Translations under genes and position numbers: made by a program
Notes under the pieces: generated by a model
Databases searched by the model: none
Told to the model about the DNA's origin: nothing
What the model saw: the letters and a program-made list of their open reading frames with translations, nothing else
Virus record (IMG/VR): IMGVR_UViG_3300021478_000023
Coordinates: 1 to 64,000 of that record
Strand: one strand, 5' to 3'
From: a virus
Length of the DNA stretch: 64,000 nucleotides
In this document: piece after piece, positions 56,798-64,000 of the stretch
Layout: each line of letters starts with the position of its first letter
How positions within the stretch are numbered: position 1 is the stretch's first letter

Positions 56798-57877
56798 ATG
56801 CCTTGGTCAACTCCTGCGTTGAAAGACGTGCGGATAATGGTCCGCGACTCCGTGCGGGCCAACTTGCCGGGCTCGGACGCGAACGTGCCGAATTCCTTGC
56901 TGCGCGTCATGGCGGACGCGATGGCCGCGCTGTGTCACCTTTGCTTGCAATACATCGATTGGCTCTCCAAGCAAATTATGGCCGATCAGGCTGAAACAGA
57001 ATGGCTCGACCGTTGGGGACAAATTTGGCTAGTGAATAGCGACGGCTCGACCGGGCGCAAACAGGCTACGCTTGCCGTTGGCTCGGTCGCAGCGACCGGC
57101 AATATCGGCGCGATCATTCCGATCAACACCGAACTGCGATCCGCCGACGATCTCGGCTTTGAGACGACGGCGACGATCACGATGGGCTCGGGACCGACTG
57201 CGGTGCCGGTGCGCGCGCTAGATCCCGGCGCGGCTGGCAATCTTTCAATCGGCTACACGATTGGATTCGCCGAACCCATAGCCGGTATAGATCCCACGGC
57301 GCGGGTGTTGCAGCTTCTCGGCGGCGCCGACGTAGAAACCGATGAGGAATTGCGCGCCAGAATTTTGCGCCGAATTCAAGAGCCGCCGATGGGCGGCGAT
57401 CAAAGTGATTGGGAAGCGTGGTGCCTAGAGGTTCCCGGTGTAACGCGCGCCTGGGCCAGCGCGCTCGAAATGGGAATCGGAACCGTCACAACGCGCTTCA
57501 TGATGGACGATCTTCGCGCCGACAACGCTGGCATTCCGTTGGCCGAGGATGTGGCGATGGTTGAAGCGTACTTGGACACAAAGCGCCCGGTCGCGGTCAA
57601 GGACACCTATGTAGTCGCGCCGATTCCGTTTCCTATCAACATGAACATCAATTTTCTTGTTGTTGATAGCTCATCGACGCGAGCCGGAATTGAAGAGTCG
57701 TTACGCGGCATGCTGTTCAACAAGGCCGCTCCTGGCGAGACGATCTATCGATCATGGGTGTCGGCGGCGATTGCCGACGCTATTGGTGTCGATCATTTCG
57801 AGTTGGTGTTCGAAACCACACCGATGCCGACACCCGGTCACTTGGGCGTTTTAGGAAGCATCATCTATGCCGGATAG
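56798..57877 (+). CDS. Baseplate J-like protein (Mu gp47-like)
   Basis: A 359-residue protein matching the Baseplate_J family: WLDRWGQIWLVNSDGSTGRK, ETDEELRARILRRIQEPPMG, then GDQSDWEAWCLEVPGVTRAW. It forms the wedge ring that triggers sheath contraction. Overlaps the gp48-like gene by 11 bases. Confidence 0.85.
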   Translation: MPWSTPALKDVRIMVRDSVRANLPGSDANVPNSLLRVMADAMAALCHLCLQYIDWLSKQIMADQAETEWLDRWGQIWLVNSDGSTGRKQATLAVGSVAATGNIGAIIPINTELRSADDLGFETTATITMGSGPTAVPVRALDPGAAGNLSIGYTIGFAEPIAGIDPTARVLQLLGGADVETDEELRARILRRIQEPPMGGDQSDWEAWCLEVPGVTRAWASALEMGIGTVTTRFMMDDLRADNAGIPLAEDVAMVEAYLDTKRPVAVKDTYVVAPIPFPINMNINFLVVDSSSTRAGIEESLRGMLFNKAAPGETIYRSWVSAAIADAIGVDHFELVFETTPMPTPGHLGVLGSIIYAG

Positions 57878-58583
57878 ACACATTCGGCGCAGCGGTGACG
57901 ATTACGCCGAAGCCCTGGCGGATCTATTGCCGCATGGGCAGGCATGGCCTCGCCGGGAAGAGTCGGTGCTGATGATGACCGTGCGCGGGCTCGCGCAAGT
58001 GTTTGGATTTTTCGATGCCCGCGCCGCCGACTTGTTGGAAACCGAGAGCGACCCGCGCAAGACGATTGAGTTGCTACCTGATTGGGAACGCAATTGGGGC
58101 TTGCCTGATCCGTGCTTCAAGCAAGCGCAAACCATCGATCAACGACACGCGTTGCTGATCTTCAAGATGACGTTGCTCGGCGGCCAGAGCCGAGAATTTT
58201 TCATCGCAATGGCGGAATGGCTCGGGTACGAAATCACGATCACCGAGTACGCGCCGTTCATGGCAGGCGTTTCGCAGGCTGGCGACACGCGCGGCATGAT
58301 CGAATGGAACGACACACCCGGCGATCATCCCGAGCGCACCGATTATCGTTGGTATATCGGCCCGCCAGAAATGCGGTTCTACTGGACGATTCACGTCATC
58401 GATGCGCCGCTGACGTGGTTCCGCTCATCGTCCGGGCAAGCTGGCGTCGATCCGCATTTGCGCATCGGCTACGCCTACGATCTTGAGTGTTTGATGCGGC
58501 GCTGGAAACCAGCGCACACCGACATCGTGTTTGATTACTCAGGACTGATCACAACCGGCGATCCGATGGCCGGGACACCGTAA
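57867..58583 (+). CDS. Tail protein (Mu gp48/YmfQ-like)
   Basis: A 238-residue protein with DVLLEDTESDPRKTIELLPD-type sequence (ADLLETESDPRKTIELLPDW), then PDPCFKQAQTIDQRHALLIF and WLGYEITITEYAPFMAGVSQ, the gp48/DUF2313 layout. It links the baseplate to the tail fibres encoded next. Confidence 0.8.
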   Translation: MPDRHIRRSGDDYAEALADLLPHGQAWPRREESVLMMTVRGLAQVFGFFDARAADLLETESDPRKTIELLPDWERNWGLPDPCFKQAQTIDQRHALLIFKMTLLGGQSREFFIAMAEWLGYEITITEYAPFMAGVSQAGDTRGMIEWNDTPGDHPERTDYRWYIGPPEMRFYWTIHVIDAPLTWFRSSSGQAGVDPHLRIGYAYDLECLMRRWKPAHTDIVFDYSGLITTGDPMAGTP

Positions 58584-58597
58584 CAGGAGCAAACGCC

Positions 58598-60286
58598 GTG
58601 AAATACGTCCCTCCTTATGGCATCACCGCGAATCCAGACGCGAGCTACATCAACGGCGATCCGAGCATTGGGCGTCAAGGATCGATTCCGCCCGCAGCGG
58701 TGTTTGAAAATCCGCAGAGGGAAATCTGCAACCTAATTGCGAATGCGCAACAGGTTCCAGCCGATGCGGATCTACAACAACTAACGCGCGGAGTGCGCGA
58801 CGGCAGGCTAAACTTTTGCGTCGATAGCGGGCCGCTCAACGACATACAGGTGAATCTCCCCGGCCCGCCCATTCAAGCGTACACGGCAGGATTGACGCTG
58901 CGCGTTTTGATCGCGCACACAAACACTGGACCGACGCGCATTTCGGTTGGGAGTCTCAATCCTACTACGGTCAAGCGACCTGACGGCAGCGAATTGAATC
59001 CGAACGATGTTCTCGCTGGCATGGTCGCGACGATGGTGAGCGACGGCACCTATTTCCAATTGCAGAACGTCGGCACCGGCGAAACTGGCGGCCCGCCGAC
59101 GCTTCAACTTGTTGACATTCCATACGTCCATGACACGGGCGTTGCCAATCATTTAATCGGGCTTTTCAGTCCGCCGCTTGCGGACATCAGGGAAGGCCGA
59201 ACGGTTGAAATCAAGCTGGCCAACAACGTCACTGGCCCTACTGATTTTCAACCAAACAACTTTCCGATTCATCCGGTCGCGCATCCTGACGGTTCGCCGA
59301 TTTTGCCGGGCGACGGCATGATCAATCAAATCTGGTTGCTATGTTTCGATGGCGTGCAATGGCAATTGCTTAGTGTTTGTTGTGGCGATGCTGCACCGAC
59401 AACGCCAGCGCAACCAGCGCAGCCGCCCGGCTCGGGCCGCTCATTGCAATTCTTGAATCCGGCTTGGTGGACACCTGGGGCCAACTCGCGGCTCACTCGC
59501 ACGCCAGCGCTCAACACCAACCGGCAAGTGTTCACCCAAAGTTTTTTCTTTAAGCGTCCAAACCCGACTCAGATTCCTGACATAACTGGTGTTTGGTCAA
59601 GTGGTCAGGATTCGGAAATGGTGACGATGTACGCGGGTGATGACTCCGCGTATCGCGGCGACTGTACGGGTGCTTATCTAACCGCATCGTCCGCAGGAAA
59701 TTGGTTCCAACAGTTTTGGGCGAGCGGTTTTAATAGCATTGCTGGTTACGGCACAGCGCCAGTGGGCGTGTATGCGAGAGGCACCGTCAACGTCGTTGGC
59801 ATTTTGATGGATTCAAAATGGCACCATTTGTTGTGGGTTGCTGATGGTGCTTATCTAACGATTTGGATAGACGGCGTTATTGTCTCTCAAGGTCAGGTGA
59901 GCGGCAACAGCACGATCAACGCGACCAGACCGCACGCCATTGGATGCGGCCTATCGGATACCGGCGCGCCGTATTTCACGAATTACGGCTCGGTCGAGCG
60001 GATGGCTGAAGTAAATTTCTGTGACGGTCAGGCTCTAACGTGGGACAAATTTGCAACGAATGTCGGCGGCATTTTTGTCCCGAAAGTATCGCCGCTTTTG
60101 CCGGGTGGTCCTATCAATCCTGGGCCGAACGGCTTTTATTTGAACTGGCAGGACTCAAGTGCGATGACCAGCACGACGCTCGGAAAGGATTACACTCAGA
60201 ACGGAAACAATTGGCAGCCGGTGAATTTTTCGCAAGCGCAAGTCATGACCGACTATCCCGTGCTTGCTTCGTCATCCGGCAACTAA
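58598..60286 (+). CDS. Tail fibre with LamG/DUF7483-like C-terminus
   Basis: A 562-residue protein. The N-terminal 280 residues are typical fibre sequence (TRISVGSLNPTTVKRPDGSE, then LNPNDVLAGMVATMVSDGTY). Residues about 285-562 look like a concanavalin-type LamG/DUF7483 sandwich (FFFKRPNPTQIPDITGVWSS, WHHLLWVADGAYLTIWIDGV, and FYLNWQDSS). AACAGGAGCAAACGCC precedes a GTG-near ATG. Likely receptor-binding. Confidence 0.7.
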   Translation: MKYVPPYGITANPDASYINGDPSIGRQGSIPPAAVFENPQREICNLIANAQQVPADADLQQLTRGVRDGRLNFCVDSGPLNDIQVNLPGPPIQAYTAGLTLRVLIAHTNTGPTRISVGSLNPTTVKRPDGSELNPNDVLAGMVATMVSDGTYFQLQNVGTGETGGPPTLQLVDIPYVHDTGVANHLIGLFSPPLADIREGRTVEIKLANNVTGPTDFQPNNFPIHPVAHPDGSPILPGDGMINQIWLLCFDGVQWQLLSVCCGDAAPTTPAQPAQPPGSGRSLQFLNPAWWTPGANSRLTRTPALNTNRQVFTQSFFFKRPNPTQIPDITGVWSSGQDSEMVTMYAGDDSAYRGDCTGAYLTASSAGNWFQQFWASGFNSIAGYGTAPVGVYARGTVNVVGILMDSKWHHLLWVADGAYLTIWIDGVIVSQGQVSGNSTINATRPHAIGCGLSDTGAPYFTNYGSVERMAEVNFCDGQALTWDKFATNVGGIFVPKVSPLLPGGPINPGPNGFYLNWQDSSAMTSTTLGKDYTQNGNNWQPVNFSQAQVMTDYPVLASSSGN

Positions 60287-60299
60287 AGGGAGCGAGCCA

Positions 60300-60812
60300 A
60301 TGGCAACGATATTCGCGCAGCGTCCCGATTCAAATTTCTACATCAACATCCAACAACACGATGACGGCAACTGGTCTGCCGATCAAATGGCGTTGGACGA
60401 TGTAACGATCACCATTCCGATGCACGGTGACGTTTCGTCCAAGGGGCTCAGAACAATTACGCAAGACAACATCGACATTTATGCGTTCCAAAGCATTCAA
60501 ATAAACGCGCCGCCCGACATGCAACGCGATTCGCTTTACATCATATCGCAAGGTAGCGGTGCTCCGGGGTACGCCAGCGCAAAAGCGTGCATGGATTGGA
60601 TAGTCTCGATGAACGCGCAGCGCGATGCGCTGAAAGCAACCGTCACGTCGATGACGTTTGACCAGCTAGTTGTGTTTGTGGTGTCCGAACAAGGCTGGCC
60701 GCCGCTTCCATCCAACATGCCGCCAAAAGCGTTTGTGCAGGGAGCGTTGCAGTCGCGTCTAGTCGTTGGTGCTCCGCGAGTAACGCGGCCACAGATAGAC
60801 CAAAAATCGTGA
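60300..60812 (+). CDS. Hypothetical tail-fibre-associated protein
   Basis: A 170-residue protein. The N-terminal half is beta-rich (DDVTITIPMHGDVSSKGLRT), the second half helical (ALKATVTSMTFDQLVVFVVS). AAAGGGAGCGAGCCA precedes the ATG. It lies between two fibre-block genes and may be a fibre assembly factor or chaperone. Confidence 0.55.
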   Translation: MATIFAQRPDSNFYINIQQHDDGNWSADQMALDDVTITIPMHGDVSSKGLRTITQDNIDIYAFQSIQINAPPDMQRDSLYIISQGSGAPGYASAKACMDWIVSMNAQRDALKATVTSMTFDQLVVFVVSEQGWPPLPSNMPPKAFVQGALQSRLVVGAPRVTRPQIDQKS

Positions 60813-60822
60813 GCGCAAACCA

Positions 60823-61317
60823 ATGTCGCAACCAACCAACATTCTTTTTCTCCCCCCGGTTGGGATGATCGCCAACACGGCAACGAATGCCGATTGGCTC
60901 GATGGACTTGAATATCAATCATCCGCCGACATTAACGCGACACCGATAGATCTCACCGGCATCAAATTCGAAATGGACATGCGGGCCGCGCCGCCGCTCG
61001 CAACCGTGGTGTTGCGGGCCACGACTGAAAACGGATTGATCCGCGTCTACGCGAACACATGGCAATTCATGATCCCGGCGAGCACGATGATTTTGGTCCC
61101 GCCCGGTGATTACGTGTTTGATATGCTCGCGCACGGTGACGGCTTCACGCGCAACATCGTCTACGCACAGGTCGCAGTCTTGTTGGGCATCACGCGCAGC
61201 GCTTCCCCGAATCCGCAACCCGTTGCAGGACCGCATCTAGTGCGCGTTCACGGAACAGCAAACCAGATCCAACGCGTGACCGGCGTCAACGTCCCGATGC
61301 TGACCAAGGCCGCTTAA
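60823..61317 (+). CDS. Beta-sandwich tail protein
   Basis: A 164-residue protein with DLTGIKFEMDMR, NGLIRVYANTWQFMIPAST and PGDYVFDMLAHGDGFTRNIV, an Ig-like beta layout seen in baseplate-upper and fibre-attachment proteins of many phages. A role in fibre attachment is inferred. Confidence 0.6.
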   Translation: MSQPTNILFLPPVGMIANTATNADWLDGLEYQSSADINATPIDLTGIKFEMDMRAAPPLATVVLRATTENGLIRVYANTWQFMIPASTMILVPPGDYVFDMLAHGDGFTRNIVYAQVAVLLGITRSASPNPQPVAGPHLVRVHGTANQIQRVTGVNVPMLTKAA

Positions 61318-61330
61318 TGGAGCTACGCGA

Positions 61331-62725
61331 ATGACGATACAATCAGTCACCGTTGTTGGTGGTAGCGTCGGCAACATTGGACCGCCCGGCCCTCCGGGTC
61401 CGAGCTATGACGCAACGTCGATCACGCAGAACAACATCAGCGTTGGTCCGCACACATTCACCACGCAAACAAATCTCGCCTATCTTGCCGGTGCTCGATG
61501 CCGCATGGTGTCGTCAAGCAATCCGGTCGATTGTTGGATGGAAGGTCCGGTTACGAGCTACGTTGATGACCAACTAGTTGTTGACGTGCAACTGTTGAGC
61601 CCGACGCGTGACGGATTCGCCCATTCTGATTGGTTGATCAGTCTCGCGGGAGAGCCGGGGCAGCAAGGTCAGGCCGGACTCAGCGGCACGTCGGGCACGA
61701 ACGGCAACGTCATCTGGCAAGGCACCGCAGCGCCGAGCGGCACCAACCCCGCGTCGCCTACGGATGGCGATTGGTACATGCAATTCGACAAGGCCGTGCC
61801 GGGCGGTCCCGCGTATATGTGGGGACCGTATCTCCACACGGCGACGAATCCGTGGGGCACCGCTGGCGTGTTGCTCGCGACCGGCCCGGCTGGTCCGCAA
61901 GGCGCGCAAGGCGTGCCAGGACCGCAAGGACCGCAAGGCGCGCCCGGCGCACAGGGCAATCAGGGCGCCATCGGCCCGCCAGGGCCGCAAGGCAATCAGG
62001 GCGTCGCTGGACTGACAGGGCCGGGCTACACCGCGACATCGCTAACATCGGCACCGATTGGCCCTGGTAGCGTGACGCTGGCGACGCAAGCCGGGCTCGC
62101 CTATGCGGTTGGCGCTCGCGCCCGTATCGCAGCATTCACCGCGCCGACGAATTGGATGGAGGGGCAAGTCACCGCGTATGGCGGCGGCAGCATCACCGTC
62201 AACGCCACGTTGGTCAACGGCTCGGGCACGTTCGCAAATTGGACGATAAGCGTAGCAGGCGAACGCGGCCAGCAAGGACCGGCTGGCGCAGCGGGCGCTG
62301 GCACGGGCGACATGATCGCCGCCAACAATCTGTCGGATCTCACCGACATGAACGCGGCTCGCAACAATTTGCAGCTTGCCGCCGTCGCCCACAGTGGGGA
62401 CTACAACGATCTCAGCAACCGCCCCGGCCTACAGCGCAGCGTCACAGCGAGCCCTATCGTGATCGCTGGCACCGATGAAATCATCAACTGCAACATCACT
62501 GGCGCGGGCGCGTGCACGTTGCCGCCGTCTGCGGGCCGCAACGGCAAGCCGCTAGTGTTCAAGGACGTTGCCGGAAAATGGACCGCTGGCAATCTGACGG
62601 TCACGCCAGCCGGTGCGGAAAAAATCGATGGGCTCGCAAACGTAGTCGGGCGAACCAACTACGGGCGCATCGTGCTTCGACCGATGAATGACGGAGTAAA
62701 CAACGGATGGTCCCTCGAATCCTAA
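61331..62725 (+). CDS. Collagen-like tail fibre with internal repeats
   Basis: A 464-residue protein. Gly-X-Y segments lie at about residues 17-25 and 195-240 (GPQGAQGVPGPQGPQGAPGA). On either side are two similar 85-residue units, each with LAYxxGAR, CWMEG/NWMEG and an end GEPGQQG/GERGQQG. The last 140 residues carry NLSDLTDMNAARNNLQLAAV and a beta-type end. Collagen-like spacers make rigid trimeric shafts; the repeated units may be receptor-binding knobs. It overlaps the next gene by 19 bases. Confidence 0.75.
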   Translation: MTIQSVTVVGGSVGNIGPPGPPGPSYDATSITQNNISVGPHTFTTQTNLAYLAGARCRMVSSSNPVDCWMEGPVTSYVDDQLVVDVQLLSPTRDGFAHSDWLISLAGEPGQQGQAGLSGTSGTNGNVIWQGTAAPSGTNPASPTDGDWYMQFDKAVPGGPAYMWGPYLHTATNPWGTAGVLLATGPAGPQGAQGVPGPQGPQGAPGAQGNQGAIGPPGPQGNQGVAGLTGPGYTATSLTSAPIGPGSVTLATQAGLAYAVGARARIAAFTAPTNWMEGQVTAYGGGSITVNATLVNGSGTFANWTISVAGERGQQGPAGAAGAGTGDMIAANNLSDLTDMNAARNNLQLAAVAHSGDYNDLSNRPGLQRSVTASPIVIAGTDEIINCNITGAGACTLPPSAGRNGKPLVFKDVAGKWTAGNLTVTPAGAEKIDGLANVVGRTNYGRIVLRPMNDGVNNGWSLES

Positions 62726-63591
62726 TCCTGCGCGCTGCGCTCATTGTCGCCGCGCTCCTGGCGCTCTGCGGCGGCGAAGCCAAGGCGCAATGCACCGGGC
62801 AACCCGGAGCTAATCAAGTTTGCGCAGCACCGAGCGGCGCGGCTGGTTTGCCGCTATGGCGGTTGCTTGTGCTCGCGGATCTCCCGGCATTGCCTGGACC
62901 AACGATTACGGTTGACTTGACCACGATCACGGGCGGCACCGATGGCAGGATCGTCGTTCAAGCGGCAGGCAAGTTTTCCGAATTTGTTGTTGCTGGTGAC
63001 TGCACATTCTCCGCGCCGAATTTCACCTGTACGAAAACAGGCGGCGTATCGTTTGCTGCGAGCGCGACGACCGACGCTACCAACGCCAGCAATATCGCCA
63101 GCGGCACGCTCAACAATTTGCGGCTGGCGACTGGCTTTGTGAATGCTGGAACTGGCCTCACTGGCGCGGCGCTTTTAGGTGGCGGCACAATCGCAGCCGA
63201 CATCGCATCGGTTGCGCAATTCGCAGCGGCGACGCCAAACAAGATGCTCGCCGCCGACAAAGTGTTTGGACCGGAGGGGTCAGCAATTGCTGGCACGACC
63301 ACGACGTTTGATTTCTCGACGTTCGTCAGCAACAGCGCGGTCATTCTCACCGGCAACGTCACCACCATCGTATTCTCCAACGTCAAAGCCGGGCAGGCCG
63401 GACTCCTACGTTTCATTCAGGATGGCACCGGATCTCGGACGATTCCCCCCGCCATCAACTCGACGCTGAAATGTCCGGGCGGGTGCAGCTACACGCTTTC
63501 GACGGCGGCCAACGCGGTTGACGTGCTCGGCTATACATGCGTCTCGGCGACTTACTGCATCGGCGGATCGTTGCTCAAGGACGTGAAATGA
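62707..63591 (+). CDS. Fibre-like protein with an N-terminal signal peptide
   Basis: A 294-residue protein beginning with a clear signal peptide (RILILRAALIVAALLALCGG, cleavage near KAQ-CTG). The body resembles phage fibre sequence (SATTDATNASNIASGTLNN, then the repeated NVTTIVFSNVKAG) with paired Cys near the end. Signal peptides are not expected on virion fibres, which fold in the cytoplasm; export to the periplasm or outer membrane is likely instead. Overlaps the previous gene by 19 bases and the next as ATGA. Confidence 0.65.
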   Translation: MVPRILILRAALIVAALLALCGGEAKAQCTGQPGANQVCAAPSGAAGLPLWRLLVLADLPALPGPTITVDLTTITGGTDGRIVVQAAGKFSEFVVAGDCTFSAPNFTCTKTGGVSFAASATTDATNASNIASGTLNNLRLATGFVNAGTGLTGAALLGGGTIAADIASVAQFAAATPNKMLAADKVFGPEGSAIAGTTTTFDFSTFVSNSAVILTGNVTTIVFSNVKAGQAGLLRFIQDGTGSRTIPPAINSTLKCPGGCSYTLSTAANAVDVLGYTCVSATYCIGGSLLKDVK

Positions 63592-64000
63592 ATCGGTTTC
63601 TATTTGGTTTCGGACTGTTCACGCTTGGCTTGCTTTGCTTTGCGTATGGCGGCCTGACTGCGCGCGGGCAGATGCCGGGTACGTTCATCCCGGCTATGAC
63701 GACTGGCGGCGGGTTGGCCTGCACACCGAACACGCAAGGCGGCGGCAATGATAGCAACGTCATTGGCCTTTGGCACTTTGACAACAACGGAACGGACAAG
63801 AGTCAGGGCAATCATAATCTGACGCTCAACAGCGGCGCGACATTCTCAAACGTCCAATCAAAATTTGGCGGCTATTCCTACAAGGGTGCAACAGCAAGTT
63901 CGTCAGCTTCAATCGGCGGCATCGTTTATAATGGCATTACAGATTTCACCGTAGAGTATTGGCTGTATCACACGACGGCTCTTTCAGGCGCCAATTTCTT
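63588..64000 (+). CDS. LamG-like protein with signal peptide, 3' truncated
   Basis: Read directly from the sequence to the window edge (137 codons, no stop). It begins MNRFLFGFGLFTLGLLCFAY, a second signal-peptide-like start, then NVIGLWHFDNNGTDKSQGNH and FGGYSYKGATASSSASIGGI and DFTVEYWLYHTT: the classic LamG/concanavalin opening. Starts on an ATGA overlap. Together with its neighbour it makes a pair of exported fibre-like proteins. Confidence 0.65.
   Translation, partial: MNRFLFGFGLFTLGLLCFAYGGLTARGQMPGTFIPAMTTGGGLACTPNTQGGGNDSNVIGLWHFDNNGTDKSQGNHNLTLNSGATFSNVQSKFGGYSYKGATASSSASIGGIVYNGITDFTVEYWLYHTTALSGANF

Overview
The window looks like most of the genome, or an integrated copy, of a tailed phage of an alphaproteobacterium. 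Its late genes combine an HK97-type head (large terminase, prohead protease and capsid in one frame, HK97 portal) with a contractile Mu-type tail (gpL sheath, gpM tube, gp41 chaperone, gpN, gpP, gp45, gp46, gp47, gp48 order). A Bradyrhizobium/Rhodopseudomonas-like host is inferred from the GC-rich coding, the alphaproteobacterial form of the PEP-CTERM tail (VPEPATWGMMLLGF) and a small exported repeat protein of a kind seen in those genera. I see no integrase, repressor/excisionase pair, IS element, rRNA, tRNA or CRISPR array, so lytic versus temperate cannot be decided here.

Layout. (1) 31-5093, + strand: tightly overlapping small genes, an exported repeat protein, a two-helix membrane microprotein, a ParB-like DNA-binding protein (2883-4040) and a small HTH protein. 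(2) 5065-13265, - strand: reading from the right, a YqaJ-type exonuclease and a probable single-strand annealing protein, a possible nuclease, an RNA polymerase alpha-CTD homologue (8720-9232), two micro-lipoproteins, several zinc-ribbon proteins, two PEP-CTERM surface proteins (5812-7323) and a LuxR-type HTH. (3) 13449-19162, + strand: HTH regulator, adenine-type methyltransferase, DUF4326, VRR-NUC nuclease, coiled-coil protein and a RecA/RepA-like ATPase. (4) 19225-20452, - strand: two genes of unknown role, possibly regulatory. (5) 20490-20820: intergenic region with five TTCCAGCAA iterons, two DnaA-box-like sites and alternative hairpins, a candidate replication origin or control region. 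(6) 20818-24133, + strand: chain of about twelve tiny genes ending in a NusG-family protein, followed by three tandem hairpins. (7) 24388-28576: HNH protein, an 0.8 kb non-coding block, proline-rich protein, terminase and four membrane microproteins. (8) 28580-64000: structural genes.

The most unusual parts are: a phage-borne pair of PEP-CTERM proteins with a LuxR-type HTH; an alpha-CTD homologue together with a NusG homologue, which suggests the phage rewires host RNA polymerase; a block of three virion-cargo-like proteins (ParB-like domain, zinc metalloprotease, GNAT) carrying related short tags; a one-frame protease-capsid polyprotein with a possible internal start; two tandem paralogous tape-measure proteins with different C-terminal wall-acting domains; an Acb2-like anti-CBASS candidate; and two signal-peptide-bearing proteins at the end of the tail-fibre block.

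Genes overlap mainly by ATGA or TGATG, so translation is probably coupled across long operons. Ribosome sites of the form AACAGGAGTC recur before several genes. Function calls rest on motif recognition by eye; no database search was run.
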